This document shows positions 24,501-32,460 of a stretch of DNA of 64,000 nucleotides, one piece after another (position 1 is the stretch's first letter; each line of letters starts with the position of its first letter). The stretch is from Diphasiastrum complanatum (taxonomy: Eukaryota > Streptophyta > Lycopodiopsida > Lycopodiales > Lycopodiaceae). The notes beneath the pieces were generated by a model, which made no database searches, was not told where the DNA came from, and worked only from the letters and a program-made list of their open reading frames with translations. Position numbers and translations under genes: made by a program. Where the stretch lies: positions 8,913,234-8,977,233 of the forward strand of contig CM055094.1 of the NCBI GenBank assembly GCA_029204225.1. The letters run 5' to 3'.

Positions 24501-27500
24501 AAAACAGTCACTTCAACAAATGAATTGTTTTTCAAACACCTTCGGGGTTTTCAGAAAAAATGCAAAGAGAGAGAAAAAGGACGAAGGTCATCTATTTCAA
24601 TGAGAAACGTCTCCAGCCACTTCCCAAAAAATGCGAAGTGAGAGAAAATGCGACGCTCTCGTCCACGTCAGCGATCTCGAGTCGCCTGACCATGTATTTA
24701 ATGTACAGTTGTCATCATATGTCAAATACTTCCAAAGTACAGGGACTTACATAGCTAGATGACAAACATTTATTGTAACTAGATATAGGGATGCGGTGTA
24801 TAAATACATCGTCATAGCACACTACGTGATCCTCCGTCCATGAGACGAATGATTTTGAGCCTCCAAGTTACGCTACCATTCTGGTTGTAACTTATTGTTG
24901 TGCTTCAGTGTAATATAGTAGCAATATGCTTTTCTATCTGTGTATAACGTAGATGAATGCTTATTGTGATTTGAATGCACTTCGCTTCTGTTTGATCACG
25001 CTCGTTTACTCACTCTGAATAGAACACGGACGTCTCTGACTCCTCAGTTTCTGATCAGACAATGGCTGTCTTTGACGCCTGAGGAACTTGCGCTTTTCAT
25101 CACACAATCAATATAAGTTTTCAGAACTGAACTTCTTATTGAATCCAGTAATACCTCACACCATTTCTAATCTCTTCGGTGGACTGTACTCATCCATTTG
25201 CTTTTGAGTATGAATTGATTTCTTAAGATCCTGTTGGGCAGAGCGTGAGCTGTGATTATAACTTAGCAATTACATTCTTTTAGATTGTTTTTGCATGTAG
25301 CAGCCCATAATAACAGAAGAGTCGTTCTGCAACTATTTCCTTCTCTCTTCTCCGTTCGCGTTCTACCGCCCTATCAGATTGGTATCAGAGCGTAGCTCAA
25401 ATAAACCGAGAGATTCAGTTTGTTCTATTTGTATTACTGTTAACATGTCTCATATTGGTAACTCTTCGTCTTCATCATCCAACGAGGCTAGAGTCATTGA
25501 CAAGTTCAGTGGTTCTAACTTCTACATCTGGAAGTTAAAACTTCGGATGATGTTGATAGATAGAGATCTTTGGGATATAGTAGAAGGTTTTGACTTGAAA
25601 CCAAAAGATAGTGATCAAGCAAAGGCATGGAAGATCAAAGATCAGAAGACCTTAACATGTATCACACTCAATCTGGTTGACTCCCAAATATCCCATGTTA
25701 CCACGTGCAAAACCTCTAAGGAAGCATTGGATTTGTTATCAAGTCTGTACGAGACTCAAGATGTAACCACTAGATTACATCTTAGAAGGGAGTTCTTCAC
25801 ACTTAACATGTCTAATTCTACTGCCATCACTTCTCACATCAACAACTTTAAGTCTTTAATGGATCAGTTATCAGCTGTAGGATGTGCTATTCAAGATGAT
25901 GATGCCGTTATGACCTTGCTTTCTTCTCTTCCAAAGTCGTATGAACACTTTTTGGTGATGATCTCCACACAACCCGATCTCCCTCTTCAAAAGGTGATCG
26001 GTCATCTTCTTCAAGAAGAAATGCGGAGAAAGACCAGTGGCCTATCCATCAAAGACAAGTCCGTGGCCCTGTACACCAAGAAGAAAGACTATTCCAAGGC
26101 CAAGAATCAAGTACAGCAGCAACAGAAGCCTCACACTCAAGGTGAGAGCAGTGGATTGCGCAAGAAGCTCTTCTGCAGATATTGCAAGAGAGCTAATCAC
26201 GACATCAAGGAATGTCGAATCCGCATCTACAATGAGGCAAAAGGAGCAAGATTCACACCTGTTAATGGCTTACAACAGTGGGAACGAAGACCACGATAGC
26301 TGGTACCTGGACAGCGGCGCTACCCAACACATGACCTCTCGCAAGAAATGGTTTACCGAGTATGCAGCTTACAGCAGAGATCAATTCAAGCACCATATGC
26401 GTGGAAGGCAAAGGGAATGTTGATGGTTTACACTTTACATCTTGGAAATGCAAATAGGAGATTCAAGCACCATATGCGTGGAAGGCAAAGGGACAGTCAA
26501 GATCACGTTCAACAATGACTTTCTATTTGTGTTCCCAATGTTCTTCACGTACCTCAGCTATCAAAGAACCTGTTATCAATCTCTAGGATAACTGATGAGC
26601 GCTACACTGTTACTTTCTCTTCTGAACAGTGTACAATCTTCGATGAAGATACGACTACATGTACTAGAGTTGGAAATCTATATCTACTCTCTAACTCAGT
26701 TCCATTAGCTAGTATCTCTCATGAAAATGTAAACGATGATGCTATCTTGTGGCATAGTCGGTTTGGGCACGTGAATACAAGAGTACTTTCTTATATGCGT
26801 TGTAATAATCTAGTTGATGGATTGTATTTTCCTTCTTCATTAGATAGGAAGTCTTTCTTCTGTGAATCCTACATCTATGGCAAACACTCTAGAAGCAAGT
26901 TTCCCAAATCACATTCTGTCAAAACAAAGCATGTATTAGATCTTGTACATAGCGATCTTTGTGGTCCAATGCCAACTCCATCCTTAGGAGATGCAATTTA
27001 TTTTATCACTTTCATAGATGATTATTCTAGATGGTCTACAGTGCAGTAAGTGTGTTTTCGCTCAGGGATTAATGCACCTTAACTGGACCATCCTGCACCC
27101 GAAACAGTCGGCAAATTACATAGTAATTATGCTCTTAATTAGAGCTTTCACCTGATACTCATATTGCACAAAAAAAAACCCAAAAAAAATAAAAAAAAAT
27201 TAAAAAAAAAACGTTTCTGAAAAAAATTCCATATTTCCGAAACGCATTTCAGAAACGCAGTGCAACTATGAGTCTAATATATGTAGTTGCCCACATATCA
27301 TTCATTTCCCAGTTAAGCAATGCAGTTCGATCGGATGGTGGTGAATCAATACTGCTTACCATGCTCCAAAGCCTTTTTCAACAAGTAAAAGCCACATCAA
27401 TTATAAAAGTCTCCACTTCCATATTTGTCTATAGTGAACTTGTCCATACTGAAACTGTTGCTAAGTGAAAGTTTCTTCAAGAAACTGACTTGTGAGGTTG

Positions 27501-28856
27501 CTCCCCGACAAACCAAAAAAACAACAGGTTCGTTAACTTAGAAACCACTTATGTGAGTGAGTTATTTGATATGCTCTTAACTCTAGAAAAAACTTAGCAA
27601 TAACACTTTATCGATGCAAGAATCAGAATGGTAACAAAGCTCTAATTCTAGTAGAACCAATGAATTAGGCACCATTGCTGTGTCGTCTCTCTTACCAAAC
27701 GAGGAAAAAAACCCAAAACTCCTGATAGATTGGCCAAGAGCTTAATGCAAGAATCATTGCTAGCTAATAACTGAAAGTGCCAAGAAATTAGACATTACGA
27801 ATGCTGGCATAACAGAAACAAATGAACTTCTTTCTAGTTACAATTTACTGCTCAAAGTTCGTTGATGGAAGCTATCCACAGGCCAATGGTCGCAAAATAC
27901 AGAAGGCCAAGAATGACGAGTTACTGGTAACCAAGAGTTATTGGGGAAGTGAACAACCCAAATAGTATTAAGGTGTATACCAAATATTAGCCTAATACAA
28001 TTTACCAGGGATCAAATACCTATAATGGACAATAAGGCCTATAAATTGGACGAGTTTCAACAGAATGTTGCTGCATGTTGTTGCCATACCCTCTTGGGCA
28101 GTCTTTGACCTGTGGTTAGTTAGCCTACAGTGAAAACAGCGGTTTGGCGAGCTTTGATCAAGACTTGAAAGGTGATTATATCCTCGCCCACACGCGACCA
28201 CATGAGTCGGAACTGTCCTATTAAGCTCCCACAAAACACATCCGCTAATGCCAGGGGATAGCCTCTTTTCATCAGTCTTAGAGATTAGAATGGGTTTACC
28301 CATGACAACAAGGATCTTATAGAAGCTCACGCTGTAGAAAGAATGTAGGGGACTTCAAGCAACTCACCTACGGCCTCCACGGTGGAGAACTGATGCTCCC
28401 ACTCGTGGATGATAGAAGCAAGCACACTTAAGATGCGTTCTTTCATTGCTGAAAATCGGTTGGTCTCCATGTTTTAGAATTGTGGTATAACCAATGTTTT
28501 TTTCTACAAAGCAATATCTTACTATTCATAATGGCTCTTATGATGTGCTCCCTCATTTCAAAGGGATTTATCAATCACGGATGACAATAGCATCATAATT
28601 ATTAATCAAATGATAGGTTGACACAATTTGATGCATACAAAATGGAAATGTCTTATCCTTGTATGAGGCATTTTTACTATCTTATCATAGTAAAAGAACC
28701 CAATTTAGGATCCACATAAACTTCAAGCTAACAAAATATAACCTCAATCCTAGTAGTAACACTAACTAAATATGGTAAATTCTAATTTTACTTCTTATTG
28801 GATGCTATCATAATCCTTGCCATCAATCAGATTTGAGTCCCAATTTTTTCTCTGAA

Positions 28857-28953
<97 letters not shown>

Positions 28954-29611
28954 TGCATGCGTGCTCTTTCGCTCTCTGCATGCACACATATGTCTACTAT
29001 TCAGCTGCATTTCTATTAGTAGAGAAAATCAGTCACCATCCTTTGGTGCAGCAGCTAATGCAAACGTAGTCTGGTTGGCCTAGGGCATAGCTATGTTGAT
29101 TATCTCATGACGATTTTGACTAGTTAGATCATAGGAGGCTTTTGCACTTTCAAAGCAAGGTCTGAAATGAGCTTTAAACTTATTGTTGGTTTAAGTGGCT
29201 AAGTTCCTATAACTATTCATTGCTGAAAGGACATTTCTTATTACATGTTTTGAATGTTACATCTGTTGTGGCTAAGAGAGATATTTACATTTTTCATCAA
29301 CTGACTCAAAAGCCGGAGTGAAAATGTAGCTTCCTGTTTCAAACTGCCTGCACCTCACTAAGTTTACATACTATTACAAAAGTTGGCTATTTGTTAGGAG
29401 ATGCACAGAGCTGTTGTTTAATGCAAGCATGCCTATCAGACAAGTCTCCTAGAGTTCCTACAGAATTACAAAAAAGGTTTGATGTTTAACTAAGTAATGT
29501 TTCTTTGCGATCTGTACAGGACGGATGAAGGGTTTGGCTTTTATCAAAGATCCAGATGGATATTGGATCGAGATTTTTGATGTCAATAGGATGGGTGAAT
29601 TAAATAAGTAA
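7102..29611 (+). CDS. GLX1: Lactoylglutathione lyase (glyoxalase I), eight-exon gene
   Basis: Glyoxalase I isomerises the methylglyoxal-glutathione hemithioacetal to S-lactoylglutathione, the first step of methylglyoxal detoxification. Proposed join: 7102-7275, 8359-8493, 8883-8944, 13483-13543, 13788-13867, 13985-14055, 14273-14362, 29520-29611 (254 aa; 182 aa from the internal Met at 8401). Every intron has GT/AG ends and the phases agree throughout. In the 182-aa numbering the four family metal ligands are visible: Gln30 (MQQT), Glu96 (ATIELTH), His124 (GFGHIGIAV) and Glu170 (GYWIEIF). [26 protein letters not shown] and [12 protein letters not shown] are hallmark blocks of the single-domain eukaryotic, normally Zn-type enzyme. 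Exons 2-8 are secure. Exon 1, an Arg/Ser/Leu-rich likely organelle presequence, is inferred from frame and composition. Intron 7 is 15,157 bp and full of transposons, yet the exons show no damage. Confidence 0.9.
7276..8358 (+). other. Glyoxalase I intron 1
   Basis: AT-rich, no other gene seen. TGCAGGTG(A/G)G recurs three times towards its 3' end, near 8190, 8310 and 8358, each preceded by an A/T-rich tract; any could act as an acceptor, and the last also resembles a donor (CAG-GTGAG). Confidence 0.45.
8359..8944 (+). CDS. GLX1: Glyoxalase I exons 2 and 3
   Basis: Exon 2 (8359-8493) holds the internal start [10 protein letters not shown] and ends GYYMQQT before GTAAGTG. Exon 3 (8883-8944) reads [20 protein letters not shown] and ends in phase 2 before GTAAGA. 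Together they form the first beta-alpha part of the glyoxalase fold, including metal-ligand Gln30. The intron between them (8494-8882) is ordinary AT-rich sequence. Confidence 0.88.
10855..10945. repeat. Short tandem repeat of about 23 bp
   Basis: The phrase TGACTATTGGCTATCCAACT and close variants recurs about four times in succession (near 10856, 10872, 10895 and 10918). It follows a short AT dinucleotide tract at 10833-10848. Confidence 0.6.
11774..11843. repeat. (AG)n microsatellite, about 70 bp
   Basis: Uninterrupted AG dinucleotides, 35 units, within glyoxalase I intron 3. Confidence 0.95.
12029..12352 (-). pseudogene. Possible LINE ORF1-like C-terminal fragment
   Basis: This 107-codon frame contains [20 protein letters not shown], then [20 protein letters not shown] and [21 protein letters not shown]. 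The order 'VRF.. R..VL...K.L .. I.L.EDLT ... RKK....A...GK......G.I' resembles the C-terminal half of ORF1 proteins of some L1-type non-LTR retrotransposons. Upstream minus-strand sequence (12353-12480) has related out-of-frame coding character. No endonuclease or RT follows. Family assignment is an inference from pattern only; an unknown host gene fragment is the alternative. Confidence 0.45.
12545..12572. repeat. (GA)n microsatellite, 28 bp
   Basis: Fourteen GA units, 170 bp downstream of the LINE-like frame and within the same intron. Confidence 0.9.
13483..14362 (+). CDS. GLX1: Glyoxalase I exons 4 to 7
   Basis: Exon 4 (13483-13543) encodes [20 protein letters not shown]. Exon 5 (13788-13867) encodes [17 protein letters not shown] through ATIELT. 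Exon 6 (13985-14055) encodes [18 protein letters not shown]. Exon 7 (14273-14362) encodes [19 protein letters not shown] and ends FVKKPDE in phase 1. The short introns (244, 117 and 217 bp) contrast with the large introns on either side. Exons 5 and 6 split the His codon of ELTH; exons 6 and 7 split the Gly codon before the metal-binding His124. Confidence 0.93.
14363..15125 (+). other. Start of glyoxalase I intron 7, no gene
   Basis: The frame of exon 7 runs on for about 76 codons past the donor (to 14592), but this extension is hydrophobic and unlike the glyoxalase family, so it is read as intron. If the intron were retained it would yield a C-terminally altered protein lacking Glu170. Confidence 0.5.
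15126..15746 (-). pseudogene. LINE endonuclease C-terminal / linker fragment
   Basis: A 206-codon frame, opposite to the glyoxalase gene, contains a [13 protein letters not shown] segment like the catalytic SDH motif that ends the endonuclease/exonuclease/phosphatase domain of non-LTR retrotransposons. Further on it has [14 protein letters not shown] followed by [16 protein letters not shown], matching the basic post-endonuclease linker. The rest of the endonuclease and the reverse transcriptase are absent, so this is a truncated insertion in intron 7. Confidence 0.6.
15747..16541. other. No gene; homopolymer and AACTT-rich intronic sequence
   Basis: Contains a G run at about 15775-15785 and a stretch (15905-16100) built of short AAGTT/AACTT/AAGCTT words in both orientations. 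Probably transposon-flanking debris within intron 7. Confidence 0.4.
16542..16762 (+). repeat. Gypsy LTR segment, copy 1
   Basis: About 220 bp closely matching 20089-20310, beginning TTTGGAGCTAT and including GGGTGCCACGTGTCAATGTC, a CTATGTATATAGAGG TATA-like box and AATGAAGAGCTCTTCCACTGG. The surrounding bases do not match, so only this core of the LTR can be delimited. Confidence 0.65.
17090..18130 (+). pseudogene. Ty3/gypsy gag, element 1 (frame-disrupted)
   Basis: The gag frame starts ATG at 17090 with a Pro-rich N-terminus, reads [11 protein letters not shown] and hits a stop near 17213. Other frames continue with retrotransposon-gag signatures: LSWLDRWN, then [19 protein letters not shown] and [15 protein letters not shown] (17500-17610), then a LPKEFQLEV segment and a zinc knuckle [12 protein letters not shown] (about 17905-17955) that has lost its His by a frameshift. 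At least four disruptions make it inactive. The copy at 20843-21790 shares the same architecture and the same early stop. Confidence 0.85.
18131..18350 (+). pseudogene. Gypsy retropepsin-like protease fragment, element 1
   Basis: [17 protein letters not shown] is the active-site region of a retropepsin (family D[ST]GSTHNF), with the usual Ser/Thr after Asp replaced by Asp at one position. It is followed by [12 protein letters not shown], as in chromovirus-type proteases. The frame ends at 18346. About 190 bases without coding signal separate it from the RT. Confidence 0.75.
18542..19936 (+). pseudogene. Gypsy reverse transcriptase and RNase H, element 1 (frameshifted)
   Basis: Consecutive frames read [59 protein letters not shown] and YLDDIFIYS (19125-19150), which holds the catalytic Asp pair. 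The thumb/connection follows, then RNase H from 19511: [56 protein letters not shown] and [10 protein letters not shown]. Frame changes occur near 18840, 19005, 19115 and 19310-19500. No integrase follows: the sequence goes almost directly into the LTR copy at 20089. Confidence 0.9.
20089..20310 (+). repeat. Gypsy LTR segment, copy 2
   Basis: Pairs with 16542-16762, with the same CACGTGTCAATGTCC and CTATGTATATAGAGG phrases. It could be the 3' LTR of element 1 or the 5' LTR of the second gag copy, which begins 530 bp further on. Confidence 0.65.
20311..20842 (+). other. Leader region of the second gypsy copy
   Basis: No coding signal on either strand. Its last 40 bases (from CTTGCCATTTTTCCTT) match the bases just before the gag start of element 1, marking it as the 5' leader. 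Confidence 0.45.
20843..21893 (+). pseudogene. Ty3/gypsy gag, element 2, with internal deletion
   Basis: It begins ATGGACCCC and reads a Pro-rich N-terminus to NPNLGNAI followed by a stop at the same position as in element 1. It then gives [39 protein letters not shown] and a zinc knuckle [13 protein letters not shown] (one Cys replaced by Tyr). Compared with element 1, about 330 bp covering the protease is deleted after the knuckle (near 21790). The last 100 bases match element 1 positions 18352-18436. At 21893 similarity to element 1 ends abruptly. Confidence 0.8.
21894..22665 (+). pseudogene. Gypsy RT palm to RNase H from a different lineage
   Basis: An almost intact frame begins LTNAPATF and reads [20 protein letters not shown] (catalytic YLDD), [40 protein letters not shown] (connection), [35 protein letters not shown] and [20 protein letters not shown]. 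It is clearly a different gypsy lineage from element 1 and much less damaged: the frame stays open through 22705. The 5' RT half and the integrase are missing. It was probably joined to the element 2 gag by insertion or recombination at 21893. Confidence 0.88.
22666..23417 (+). other. Unassigned retroelement 3' region ending in a polypurine tract
   Basis: A 126-codon plus-strand frame (22936-23316) has no motif I recognise. The segment ends AAGGGGGAG (to 23417) directly before TGTGGGAAG, a standard polypurine-tract/LTR border, so it is probably the 3' untranslated part of an LTR element. Confidence 0.5.
23418..25376 (+). repeat. LTR (or fused LTRs) between a polypurine tract and a tRNA-Met primer site
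   Basis: The left border is TGTGGGAAG after the tract at 23409-23417; the right border is CCCTATCA followed by a primer-binding site at 25380. A TATA-like GTATAAATACA lies at about 24797. The interior has repeats of a GAAGTGTCCGACTTCTTC unit (24250-24410). At 1,959 bp it is long for a copia LTR, so two LTRs of different families may be joined. Confidence 0.5.
24245..24412 (+). repeat. Tandem CCGAAGTGTCCGACTTCTTC repeats
   Basis: Five or so copies of a 20-35-bp unit, including TCGACAACTTCGTTCATC, are arranged irregularly. The unit is itself partly palindromic (GAAGT...ACTTC). It lies upstream of the TATA-like box, where LTR enhancers usually sit. Confidence 0.7.
25380..25391 (+). other. Primer-binding site, initiator tRNA-Met type
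   Basis: TGGTATCAGAGC is the usual plant copia primer site, complementary to the 3' end of initiator tRNA-Met. It lies 3 bases after the LTR terminal CA and 54 bases before the gag start. Confidence 0.85.
25445..26299 (+). CDS. Ty1/copia gag polyprotein (UBN2/retrotran_gag type)
   Basis: Starting at Met 25445, just after the primer site, the frame reads [20 protein letters not shown] and DLWDIVEG (the usual W-K-x-x-M gag start), [50 protein letters not shown], and a C-terminal zinc knuckle [14 protein letters not shown] (CX2CX4HX4C). It is about 285 codons and uninterrupted, unusually well preserved for this window. It breaks by frameshift at the protease junction near 26270. It lies inside glyoxalase I intron 7, in the same orientation as the host gene. 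Confidence 0.88.
   Translation: MSHIGNSSSSSSNEARVIDKFSGSNFYIWKLKLRMMLIDRDLWDIVEGFDLKPKDSDQAKAWKIKDQKTLTCITLNLVDSQISHVTTCKTSKEALDLLSSLYETQDVTTRLHLRREFFTLNMSNSTAITSHINNFKSLMDQLSAVGCAIQDDDAVMTLLSSLPKSYEHFLVMISTQPDLPLQKVIGHLLQEEMRRKTSGLSIKDKSVALYTKKKDYSKAKNQVQQQQKPHTQGESSGLRKKLFCRYCKRANHDIKECRIRIYNEAKGARFTPVNGLQQWERRPR
26260..27048 (+). pseudogene. Copia protease and N-terminal integrase, truncated
   Basis: [20 protein letters not shown] (26290-26350) is the copia protease active site DSGAT-H. A 33-bp segment is then duplicated (26384-26416 and 26461-26493), breaking the frame. The integrase zinc domain follows: [10 protein letters not shown], with [14 protein letters not shown] where the family has C..C, and the core start [12 protein letters not shown] and [10 protein letters not shown]. 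The sequence stops at 27048, so the DDE core end, RT and RNase H are absent. Confidence 0.85.
27049..28860. other. Intron 7 distal part, no gene recognised
   Basis: Contains an A-rich stretch (27168-27232) and a small inverted pair (AAACGTTTCTGAAA/TTTCAGAAACG, about 27209-27258). A 112-codon minus-strand frame at 27992-28330 has no recognised motif. No copia continuation follows the truncation at 27048. Confidence 0.4.
28861..28953. repeat. Compound (TC)24-(AC)n microsatellite
   Basis: TC dinucleotides at 28861-28908 switch directly to AC dinucleotides at 28909-28953, with one interruption at 28939. It is located 570 bp upstream of the last glyoxalase I exon. Confidence 0.95.
29520..29611 (+). 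CDS. GLX1: Glyoxalase I terminal exon 8
   Basis: After TGTACAG it completes the phase-1 Gly codon of exon 7 and reads [20 protein letters not shown], ending VNRMGELNK and TAA at 29609-29611. It supplies Glu170, the last metal ligand and catalytic base. Match to the family is near-complete, so the enzyme depends on splicing across the 15-kb intron. Confidence 0.93.
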
Positions 29612-30340
29612 CTGTTCTGGTCTGTCAGTCAGAAAAATGAAAAACATGACATTTAAGGTAATTGATTCCTACTGGTCATGCATGATAAAAGGAACCAAGG
29701 GAGTTCTTAGTTGGCACATTCTGTGTTAGTATGCAGGTATGCACTTCATGCTCTTTGTGCATTCATGAACAATCTGCACTTAGCAAAACATAAGATCGCC
29801 ACAAATTCTGAGAAAGCCAAAAGATGAGCATAAAACTCTAATCAAGTCATGTGTATTTGGTCTGTGTTAACCTTGAGAAGATGGTTTTTAAATTCATTCT
29901 TTCTACTGCATGTAATGAATGGACTGTAGTGGTGCTAATTTTCTTAACCTGAGTATGATAGTGTGGACTTCAAATGCATGGATCTATTGCATGCCTAAAG
30001 CTTGAAGACCTTGAAACACATGATTTCAATTGACAAGATTAGAATTGTGGAATTATTACAAGTATGCTATTTTGGTTTTTTGAATGTCAAATCTTTTGTT
30101 CCTTTTCTTGAAAACAAAGTTCATTGAAGTGTTTTTACATGAATATTGAGCGCACAATTTTTCTTTCTAAAATCATTTGAGGATAAAGAGATGGGATTCA
30201 ATATGAACTTGAGAGTTACAATATAATTTCAATGTCTTCTTTTATGTCCATAGACTAGCACTTGTTAGGTTTGTATTCATGACTAATAATTGCAAGAACA
30301 CATTGATTAATTGGTAAAGACTATATTTTGGTGGGATAGT
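29612..30340 (+). other. Glyoxalase I 3' UTR and downstream flank
   Basis: AT-rich, no coding signal. AATAAA-like words are not clear near the stop, so the polyadenylation site cannot be placed. Confidence 0.4.
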
Positions 30341-30880
30341 GTCATGTACTGCATGTAATTAGCTTATGAGCTTAACAATTACAATGCTAAATATAGCCAT
30401 TGGAGCTAAAGTAGATTAAGTTAGTCAATAAGACAGTTAATAAGATGGCTTGAGCAATTGCGGTATATTTGTAAGTAGCGATATTGGAATATAATGGTTG
30501 TAAGGCCCAACTTAGCTTAATAAGATTCCAAACTCGTATTAAAAGATACAAACATTAGTATAAATAGTTAAGATCATGCTAAATTTAGAGGTTATTACAC
30601 TTTTGTCTATTTTTGAGTTCTGTGTTCTTAGGGCTTCTCTTTGATTCATGTGTCTACAATCACACGGGAGCTTGATCAGGTTCTAGCTTGAGACTAGATT
30701 TATTGAATGATCAATAACAATTGATAAACATCACCTATCTTTGTTATATATGTGGTAAAGGTTTCTTGATTTTTTGTCTAGTTTTTTGATTTCTTGCTTT
30801 TACTTTTGTAATTTGATGTATTTGATTGGATTAGATGTTAAAATGCTATGATTGACACATGGCAATCTTGGTATCAAAGC
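30341..30880 (+). repeat. LTR remnant with primer-binding site
   Basis: A TATAAATAG box at 30559, a transcript-start-like region, and then TGGTATCAAAGC at 30869-30880, one change from the tRNA-Met primer site, four bases after an LTR-type CA (30864). The 5' border is uncertain. No gag follows, so this is a 5' LTR with its internal region lost. Confidence 0.5.
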
Positions 30881-31582
30881 ATTAGATCTTTTTTTCATCA
30901 GATTTGGTGGTTTTTTTTAAGTTAGGTAAAATTTTTATTCACTAGTTTTTTAGATTTTCTAATTTTATAAAATTTAGAATTGTTTGAGTTCATCTCAGAC
31001 CAAGTAATTTTAATTTCTTGTGTGATTTTTTATTTTAGATCACTAGTCCTTTCTCTTAGCTTTTAGGAGGTATTGATTGTTTATGGTTTGAAGTTATAAT
31101 GAAAAAGTTATGGCACCTATAGTAAAAGGACTCCAAATTTAGTTTAGATTGTTGTTCGTTTTTTTTGTTGTACTTTTTGTCAAAATTTATGTTTATAAAT
31201 CTATAGATCAATATATCTATATTAGATTGAATTTGAGTCAGTTTTCAACCAATTTGGTGAGAAATTGACAAAATTATGCAAGTTTTTTTGTAATGGATGT
31301 CCATTTTTTATTTTTTAAAATTATTTTTATTTAAGAGATATTGTGTGAGATAAGCATTTCAAACTTCATTTCTGAAAATTTTGCTCCTTTGCAGAAAAAG
31401 TCATGCTATTCAAATCAAAGCTTTAGTTCAAAAAACAAACCTAACCCTACCCTTGTACCCTAGTAACTTTCGTAGATCAAAGTTTAGGAAAAAAAATTAT
31501 ACAAAAAAATAAAGAGATTTTTTCAAAAAAAATTCAAATGAAAAAAGTTAGTTAATTAAACCTACAAGCCTTCCTCTTTGTA

Positions 31583-31649
<67 letters not shown>

Positions 31650-32072
31650 GTCTAAATTCATTAGAGGAATTCCAAAATAAAAAATGATCTTTTGTCAAGA
31701 TATTTTTATTTTTTTTCTTTAGTTTCGACCACCATCTGGCCCAATCAAAATGGACAAATTTCAAATCTACCTAACGTAGCTCAAATAAGCCGAAAAATAA
31801 AAATATATTACAACAAATTTTGAAATTTGCATCAGGCAACATGGACGTATCTCATTGGTTCGCTCTTCCTACTCGACATGTACTAATCTACACGACGTCA
31901 ATACCTAAAGTTAAATTTGTTTAACTATGTTAGTTAGTATAATGTTATAGAAAAATAGTATGCACAGTAACTGTGACTATTGTGGCATTTTCATAAGATT
32001 AAATGAAATATGAAAAATTGAATTGAATATCATATAGGAGAGATTTTTGGCACCCAAGCTTTGAAAATAACA
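30881..32072. other. AT-rich sequence, no gene
   Basis: Low-complexity T-rich and A-rich sequence with no coding features; the (CT)n tract inside it is listed separately. Confidence 0.4.
31586..31647. repeat. (TC)n microsatellite, 62 bp
   Basis: Thirty-one uninterrupted TC units. Confidence 0.95.
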
Positions 32073-32345
32073 ATGGCAAGGAGACCAAGATCTACAATTG
32101 AGTCTATGATTTTTTACAATGAAAAAGATGAATAACTGGAAGCCAACAAAATATACAAAGAATTCATGGGTGTTGTTGCATCCATCATCAAAGGACAATT
32201 TTCGTAGAAGAAAAAGACAAAGATGACATACAAATTTTTTTGGGAAGCAAAAATTTTAGAGTTTAAGACAACTCCCGAAGGTCACTCTATATCAGATGTG
32301 TTAGTACAGTATGTTTATATGCATTCAGAAATAAAAGTACAAGAT
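32073..32345 (+). pseudogene. Diverged copy 1 of an unknown protein fragment
   Basis: I do not recognise the family. Reading across frames gives MARRPRSTIESMIFYNEKDE, a basic KKK/RRK stretch, then FWEAKILEFKTTPEGHSISD and VLVQYVYMHSEI. The copy at 51137-51424 matches block by block (RRPRSAINSV..NEKD, FWKGRILEFK, SISEVLIQHVYMHNEV). Copy 1 has at least one stop and a frame change. Substitutions between the copies are mostly conservative, pointing to a once-coding sequence. It ends about 115 bp before a truncated minus-strand copia element. Confidence 0.5.
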
Positions 32346-32460
32346 AACAATCCTGGTGATCATCGAAAATGTAATTGTAAGTATATCAAAATGTATGCAC
32401 TTTACTGCAATCATATGTGTTTTTTAATTGAAACTCTTCATATTACAATTTAAATTTGCT

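Noticed and set aside
25380-25391. TGGTATCAGAGC sites as tRNA genes
   Set aside because: Only the primer-site stretch complementary to the tRNA 3' end is present; no cloverleaf is visible at any of these sites.
27992-28330. 112-codon minus-strand frame within glyoxalase intron 7
   Set aside because: No recognisable motif and no splice continuity; probably chance.
28795-29069. Frames of repeated Ser-Leu, His-Thr and Glu-Arg across the TC/AC microsatellite
   Set aside because: They are translations of a dinucleotide repeat with no unique coding sequence.
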